14,568 nt of DNA, from positions 1 through 14,568 of the forward strand of contig JAIRZE010000097.1 of NCBI GenBank assembly GCA_031267375.1, in the 5' to 3' direction. Made by a program: the position numbers and the translations under genes. The notes below the pieces were generated by a model that was given only the letters and a program-made list of their open reading frames with translations, was not told the DNA's origin and did not search any database. This document shows, one piece after another, positions 11,406-14,568 of this stretch; position 1 is the stretch's first letter; every line of letters starts with the position of its first letter. Source of the DNA: Rickettsiales bacterium (lineage in GTDB: Bacteria > Pseudomonadota > Alphaproteobacteria > Rs-D84).

Positions 11406-13283
11406 ATGAATGGTTTAATGAACGAATCTTTGCAATTATTATCCGATTTGACTTTCTATATGAAGTATTCCAAATACAACCCGGCTATCAAGCGGCGCGA
11501 GACTTGGCTGGAATCCGTCACCAGAAACAAAGAAATGCATCTGTCAAAATATCCGCATATCGCCGACCTTATTGAAAAGACTTATGAATTGGTTTTGGCG
11601 AAAAAGATTCTGCCCTCTATGCGCTCTATGCAATTCGGCGGACAGCCAATATTGTCCAACGGCGCCCGTATGTATAATTGCAGCGCGATAGGAATTGACA
11701 ATCCGGCTGCGTTTTCGGACTTGTTTTATTTATTGCTTTGCGGAACAGGCGTCGGATTTTCAGTCCGCCGCAATTTTATTGAAAAACTGCCGCTGCTGAA
11801 ACCCAAAAATGGCGAGAAAATCACTTTCACCCCCGAAGATTCAATAGAGGGCTGGGCCGATTGCGCTCGCGCCTTGTTTGACGCTTACTTTAATTTGGGC
11901 GCGGACATAGAATTTGATCTGTCTGCGATTCGTCCAAAGGGCGCGCTGATTCGGTCCAGTATGTGCGCTGCCCCGGGCGCGGATCCTTTGCGGGCGACCC
12001 TGAACAATATAAAAAAGCTGCTGGACAGAAAGTTGGATGCGGGCGAATACCGTCTGACATCATTGGACTGCTATGACATCTGCTGCTTTATCAGCGAATC
12101 AGTTCTGGCTGGCGGCGTGCGCCGCAGCGCTATGATATGTTTGTTTGACAAAGATGACGAATTGATGCTGCATTCCAAAGAGGGAAACTGGTGGGATGTT
12201 AATCCTCAGCGCGGATTGTCCAATAATTCCGTTCAATTTGACCGCAAGAACACAACTCGCGAGGAATTTGACAAGGTGTTTACTCAGTGCGAGAAAAGCA
12301 ACTGCGGCGAACCCGGCATAGTCTGGACCAGCAACGACGAATGGCTGGTCAATCCCTGCTGCGAGATTTCAATGCCCAGCCACGGGTTCTGCAATCTGAC
12401 ATCAATCAATCTGGGCACAGTTGAATCCCAGGAAGATTTTAACGAGCGCGCATATTATGCGTCAGTCCTGGGGACTTTGCAGGCCGGATATACAAACTTC
12501 AAATACATTGATCCTAAATGGAAGGAAAACGCCGAAGATATGGCGCTGATCGGGGTATCGCTGACCGGAATCGCGTCGCATCCGGATCTGACGGCGCTTG
12601 ATTTTCCGCAAGCTGCGGCCGCGGTCAAGCGCGCCAACGGCGAAGTTGCGGAAAAAATCGGGATAAAGCCGGCGGACAGGCAGACGACCATAAAGCCGGA
12701 CGGCACGGGCAGCCTGGTCTTGGGGACCAGCAGCGGAATACATCCGTGGCACGCAAAGCACTATATCCGCCGCATTCGCGTGAACAAGCTGGAACCGATT
12801 TATTCCTATATGGTTGAAAATTTCCCGGATCTGGTAGAGGACGAGCGCGGAACAAACGCAAAGAACGGGGTCATATCGCTGGTTATAAAGGCGCCGGACG
12901 GCGCGGTAACCCGCCGCAATGAAAATGCGCTGGAATTTTTGGAACGCGTGAAATACTTGTTTGAAAACTGGATAAAGCCGGGGCATATAAAGGGCGACAA
13001 TTACAACAATGTGTCCTGCACCTGCAATGTAAAGAATCACGAATGGGACGGGGTTCGCGAATGGATGTGGGAAAACCGGAATAATTACACCGGGATTTCG
13101 TTGCTGCCTTATTCCGACGCTATGTACGACCAGGCACCGTTTGAAGATACGAACGAGGAAGTTTACAAAGAATTTGCGGAACATCATTACAAGTTTGATT
13201 TCAGCAACATAGTGGAAGAAAAGAATTTCGTAAACTTTGGGGCGGAAGCGGCGTGCGCTGCCGGCGGCTGCGAATTGGTTTGA
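11406..13283 (+). CDS. nrdJ: Adenosylcobalamin-dependent (class II) ribonucleotide reductase
   Basis: Class II reductases convert ribonucleotides to deoxyribonucleotides with a thiyl radical made from adenosylcobalamin, without oxygen. The 625-residue protein has the family landmarks: PSMRSMQFGG, Cys92 in RMYNCSAIG (first thiol of the active-site pair), CGTGVGFSV and GGVRRSAMI. The finger loop follows with Asn316, radical Cys318, Glu320 and Cys329 (VNPCCEISMPSHGFCNLTS). DGTGSLVLGTSSGIHP binds substrate phosphate, and a C-terminal Cys617-x4-Cys622 (CAAGGC) relays electrons from thioredoxin. The spacing 318/329 equals 408/419 of the Lactobacillus enzyme. NPCCEI is unusual, since Gly is normal after the radical Cys. 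No ATP-cone domain is seen. AAAGGGG eight bases upstream supports this start. Confidence 0.93.
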   Translation: MNGLMNESLQLLSDLTFYMKYSKYNPAIKRRETWLESVTRNKEMHLSKYPHIADLIEKTYELVLAKKILPSMRSMQFGGQPILSNGARMYNCSAIGIDNPAAFSDLFYLLLCGTGVGFSVRRNFIEKLPLLKPKNGEKITFTPEDSIEGWADCARALFDAYFNLGADIEFDLSAIRPKGALIRSSMCAAPGADPLRATLNNIKKLLDRKLDAGEYRLTSLDCYDICCFISESVLAGGVRRSAMICLFDKDDELMLHSKEGNWWDVNPQRGLSNNSVQFDRKNTTREEFDKVFTQCEKSNCGEPGIVWTSNDEWLVNPCCEISMPSHGFCNLTSINLGTVESQEDFNERAYYASVLGTLQAGYTNFKYIDPKWKENAEDMALIGVSLTGIASHPDLTALDFPQAAAAVKRANGEVAEKIGIKPADRQTTIKPDGTGSLVLGTSSGIHPWHAKHYIRRIRVNKLEPIYSYMVENFPDLVEDERGTNAKNGVISLVIKAPDGAVTRRNENALEFLERVKYLFENWIKPGHIKGDNYNNVSCTCNVKNHEWDGVREWMWENRNNYTGISLLPYSDAMYDQAPFEDTNEEVYKEFAEHHYKFDFSNIVEEKNFVNFGAEAACAAGGCELV

Positions 13284-13714
13284 CAGCCCATAGCCGTCAG
13301 CCCATAGACAATAGTCATAGCGGGAATAAAGTATGTAGCAAAATATAAAGAATCTTGATGCTTATAAACGCGCTCATTTGTTGACTTTGTCTGTTTACAA
13401 GGCGACCGAGATGTTTCCAAAGTCCGAAATGTTCGGTTTGGTTTCACAAATGCGGCGTGCTGCGACATCAATAAACTCAAACCTGTGCGAAGGCGGGGCG
13501 AGAAATACAAACGGAGAATATAAACAGTTTATAGGTATAGCCCAAGGTTCGGCGGCAGAGTTGGAATATCAAATAATTTTGTCCAAAGATTTGGGTTTTA
13601 TAAGCGTTGAAGAATCCGAGAAACTTATCAGTGAAGCTCTGCAAGTGCTTAAAATGCTGATAGGTTTATCAAAAAGTATAACTATGGGCTGACGGCTATG
13701 GGCTGTGGGCTTTT
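13283..13714. mobile_element. Heptad element J: inverted arms bracketing a four-helix-bundle gene
   Basis: The left arm (13283-13307) reads ACAGCCC, ATAGCCG, TCAGCCC, ATAG. It is exactly repeated in reverse complement at 13683-13707 (25 of 25), with one more word outside. The arms belong to the same word family as repeats E and F. Inside is a gene of the 23S-IVS protein family, the arrangement found in some rRNA intervening sequences, where a stem encloses such an ORF. The element begins at the last base of the reductase stop codon and ends just before the adenosyltransferase ribosome-binding site. Calling it mobile is inference. Confidence 0.6.
13378..13692 (+). CDS. Four-helix-bundle protein (23S rRNA IVS / S23 family), start damaged
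   Basis: The protein matches the small four-helix-bundle family first seen as ORFs in 23S rRNA intervening sequences and related to the Avd accessory proteins of diversity-generating retroelements. Typical motifs are VYKATEMFPKSEMFGLVSQM, RRAATSINSNLCEGG, EYKQFIGIAQGSAAELEYQI and LSKDLGFISVEES. Its biochemical role is not settled; Avd-type members bind nucleic acid. The expected N-terminus, NIKNLDAYKRAHL, is encoded just upstream at 13342-13380. The only ATG there (13333) is followed immediately by an in-frame TAG, so full-length synthesis appears blocked. TTG at 13378 would give 104 residues missing part of helix one. The last codons and TGA lie in the right arm of element J. It is either decayed or uses an unusual start. 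Confidence 0.7.
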   Translation: MLTLSVYKATEMFPKSEMFGLVSQMRRAATSINSNLCEGGARNTNGEYKQFIGIAQGSAAELEYQIILSKDLGFISVEESEKLISEALQVLKMLIGLSKSITMG

Positions 13715-13729
13715 GGAGCGGAGCGAAAA

Positions 13730-14311
13730 ATGGCTTTGATTACTACAAAAACAGGGGATGGCGGAATGACTCAGCTGAATCCGAACAGGATTGCCAGCAA
13801 GACTCATCCTGTTATAGAGATTATGGGCGCCATTGACGAGATGTCCTGTGCGCTGGGGCTGTCCGGCGACAAGTTTGACGGCGTACAGACCTTTTTGTCA
13901 GAGCTTATGGGCTATTTGTATTTCAAGCAATTGGACGAGCGCCGCGTCGCCCAGCAAATCTGGCAAATGGAAGATTATATAACGACGCATAATAATTCAA
14001 TTCCTCCGTTTTTCACAAATCCGCGCGGCTATGTTTCGCTGGCGCGGGCGATTTGCCGCCGGGCGGAACGCCGTGTTGTAGAGTTTGTAGAGTCCGAGCG
14101 CGTGGTTCCGGAAATAGAGCGCTATGGAATGAATATGACGCCGATTATACAGTATTTGAATCGGCTGAGCGATTATTTGTTTGTGAAAAGTTTTGAGCGC
14201 GCGGCAATCAATCCGGAATTATTCAAGGACGAGCTTTCAGCGCCCGCGAACACCAGCGCGGCGATTATGGAAGAGCCGGCCGAGCCGCAATTAAAATTCG
14301 CAGTCGGATAA
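13730..14311 (+). CDS. pduO: PduO-type ATP:cob(I)alamin adenosyltransferase
   Basis: This enzyme transfers the adenosyl group of ATP to cob(I)alamin, giving the cofactor used by the reductase upstream. The 193-residue protein has the family ATP-binding segment TKTGDGGMTQLNPNR near its start, EIMGAIDEMSCALGL in helix one, LARAICRRAERRVVEF with the conserved RRAER block, and QYLNRLSDYLFVKSFER at the C-terminal side. The usual FILPGG before the RRAER helix reads FFTNPRG, and the central helices are divergent, so kinetics may differ. The last about 25 residues are an Ala/Pro/Glu tail of low complexity. GGAGCGGAG before the ATG is the ribosome-binding site. Adjacency to a B12-dependent reductase supports a role in cofactor supply, perhaps from salvaged corrinoid. 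Confidence 0.92.
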   Translation: MALITTKTGDGGMTQLNPNRIASKTHPVIEIMGAIDEMSCALGLSGDKFDGVQTFLSELMGYLYFKQLDERRVAQQIWQMEDYITTHNNSIPPFFTNPRGYVSLARAICRRAERRVVEFVESERVVPEIERYGMNMTPIIQYLNRLSDYLFVKSFERAAINPELFKDELSAPANTSAAIMEEPAEPQLKFAVG

Positions 14312-14312
14312 G

Positions 14313-14338
14313 AAAACGGCGCCTATGGCGCCGTTTTT
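14313..14338 (+). terminator. Terminator after adenosyltransferase gene
   Basis: AAAACGGCGCC-TAT-GGCGCCGTTTT is a perfect 11-bp stem with a three-base loop followed by more T, one base past the stop codon. It is a strong bidirectional intrinsic terminator closing the reductase-adenosyltransferase operon. Confidence 0.85.
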
Positions 14339-14339
14339 T

Positions 14340-14367
14340 AGAGTAGAGAGTAAAGAGTAGAGATATT
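14340..14367. repeat. Single heptad arm K (AGAGTAG words)
   Basis: AGAGTAG, AGAGTAA, AGAGTAG, AGATATT keep a seven-base period directly after the terminator T-run. By analogy this is the left arm of another heptad palindrome whose partner would lie beyond the right edge. No complement is present in the window. Confidence 0.55.
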
Positions 14368-14382
14368 AAAACTCAGTCTAAA

Positions 14383-14568
14383 TTCCCCTTTGCGCAGCGA
14401 AGGGGCGTAAACCTGGGAGTGCGCCGTTTCAGGCGCGCGACCTAAGGTTTACAGGGTAGCTGACCTAGCAAGTTCGGTGCAATGACTCCCCGTGTCTGAA
14501 AAGCTACCCCGATTTTCTAAACTCGCGCGCGTGCCGCGGCGCTCGTTAAGAAAATCTACCCCTTCGCT
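14383..14568. repeat. Tandem array of hairpins, continues past window
   Basis: Four successive stems are separated by a few bases: CCCCTT/AAGGGG (14385-14405), GTAAACCT/AGGTTTAC with inner GCGCC/GGCGC (14407-14452), GGGTAGCT/AGCTACCC (14454-14509) and GATTTTCT/AGAAAATC (14511-14556). A fifth appears to begin with CCCCTTCGCT at the edge. There is no long reading frame. It could be a structured RNA, a mobile-element end or a composite intergenic repeat. I recognise no known RNA. Confidence 0.6.

Noticed and set aside
11372..11575. Small gene starting at ATG 11372
   Set aside because: It is out of frame with, and mostly overlaps, the start of the reductase, whose own ribosome-binding site and homology are clear.
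12462..13187. 241-codon frame antisense to the reductase
   Set aside because: It is a shadow of the coding strand, with no signal or domain and no ribosome-binding site.
13333..13341. Reassigned UAG codon allowing full-length IVS protein
   Set aside because: TAG ends secD and greA at their normal lengths, so it functions as a stop in this genome.
13283..13714. Diversity-generating retroelement because the protein resembles Avd
   Set aside because: There is no reverse transcriptase and no template/variable repeat pair, and the motifs fit the wider IVS/S23 family equally well.
1781..14367. CRISPR array
   Set aside because: The repeats are seven-base words in palindromic arms without unique spacers of constant length, and no cas gene is present.
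14511..14556. Integron attC site (TTCTAAAC with GTTAAGA)
   Set aside because: The sequence does not fit the RYYYAAC/GTTRRRY consensus, and no integrase or cassette boundary is visible.

Overview
The window reads as a chromosomal segment of an alphaproteobacterium. Likely orthologues in a conservative arrangement are yajC-secD-secF, xerD, lptG divergent from greA, an endonuclease-type mutL, a J-domain protein of an alphaproteobacterial type, and trxB. Dependence on a B12-requiring ribonucleotide reductase, mixed base composition and many intergenic palindromes suggest an uncultured, perhaps host-associated lineage. That placement is inference; no rRNA gene is present to fix it.

Layout. 1-1449 (minus): two exported proteins of unknown function in one operon, a Cys-rich protein running off the left edge and a HEXXH protein. 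1450-1897: promoter, short leader transcript with competing terminator/antiterminator pairings, and the secF terminator. 1898-4770 (minus): yajC-secD-secF. 4826-5853 (minus): a 42-residue membrane peptide overlapping xerD. 5971-7032 (minus): lptG, divergent from greA (7071-7535, plus) through a shared palindromic -10 region. 7601-9959 (plus): mutL and a J-domain gene. 10124-11029 (minus): trxB. 11406-14311 (plus): adenosylcobalamin-dependent ribonucleotide reductase, a four-helix-bundle (23S-IVS-type) gene and a cobalamin adenosyltransferase. The right edge holds a run of hairpins.

The adenosyltransferase makes the cofactor of the reductase. Thioredoxin reductase feeds electrons to such enzymes through thioredoxin, and a strong NrdR box precedes the reductase, so 10.1-14.3 kb is a coherent dNTP-synthesis module.

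The most unusual signal is a family of at least ten long inverted repeats. Each arm is a run of about 7-bp words (one copy uses 8 bp) beginning AG on the 5' arm, with the complement on the 3' arm. The word differs from copy to copy (AGTGAAT, AGGGATT, AAGGCAA, AGTGGTC, AGCCCAT, TAGCAAT, AGTAATC). Several copies abut stop codons. Three lie in frame inside genes (one in xerD, two in mutL). One pair of perfect 25-bp arms brackets the four-helix-bundle gene, as the stem of a 23S rRNA intervening sequence brackets its ORF. I propose a dispersed IVS-like element family, with the bracketed gene as its candidate helper. That gene has an amber codon directly after its natural ATG, so this copy may be decayed.
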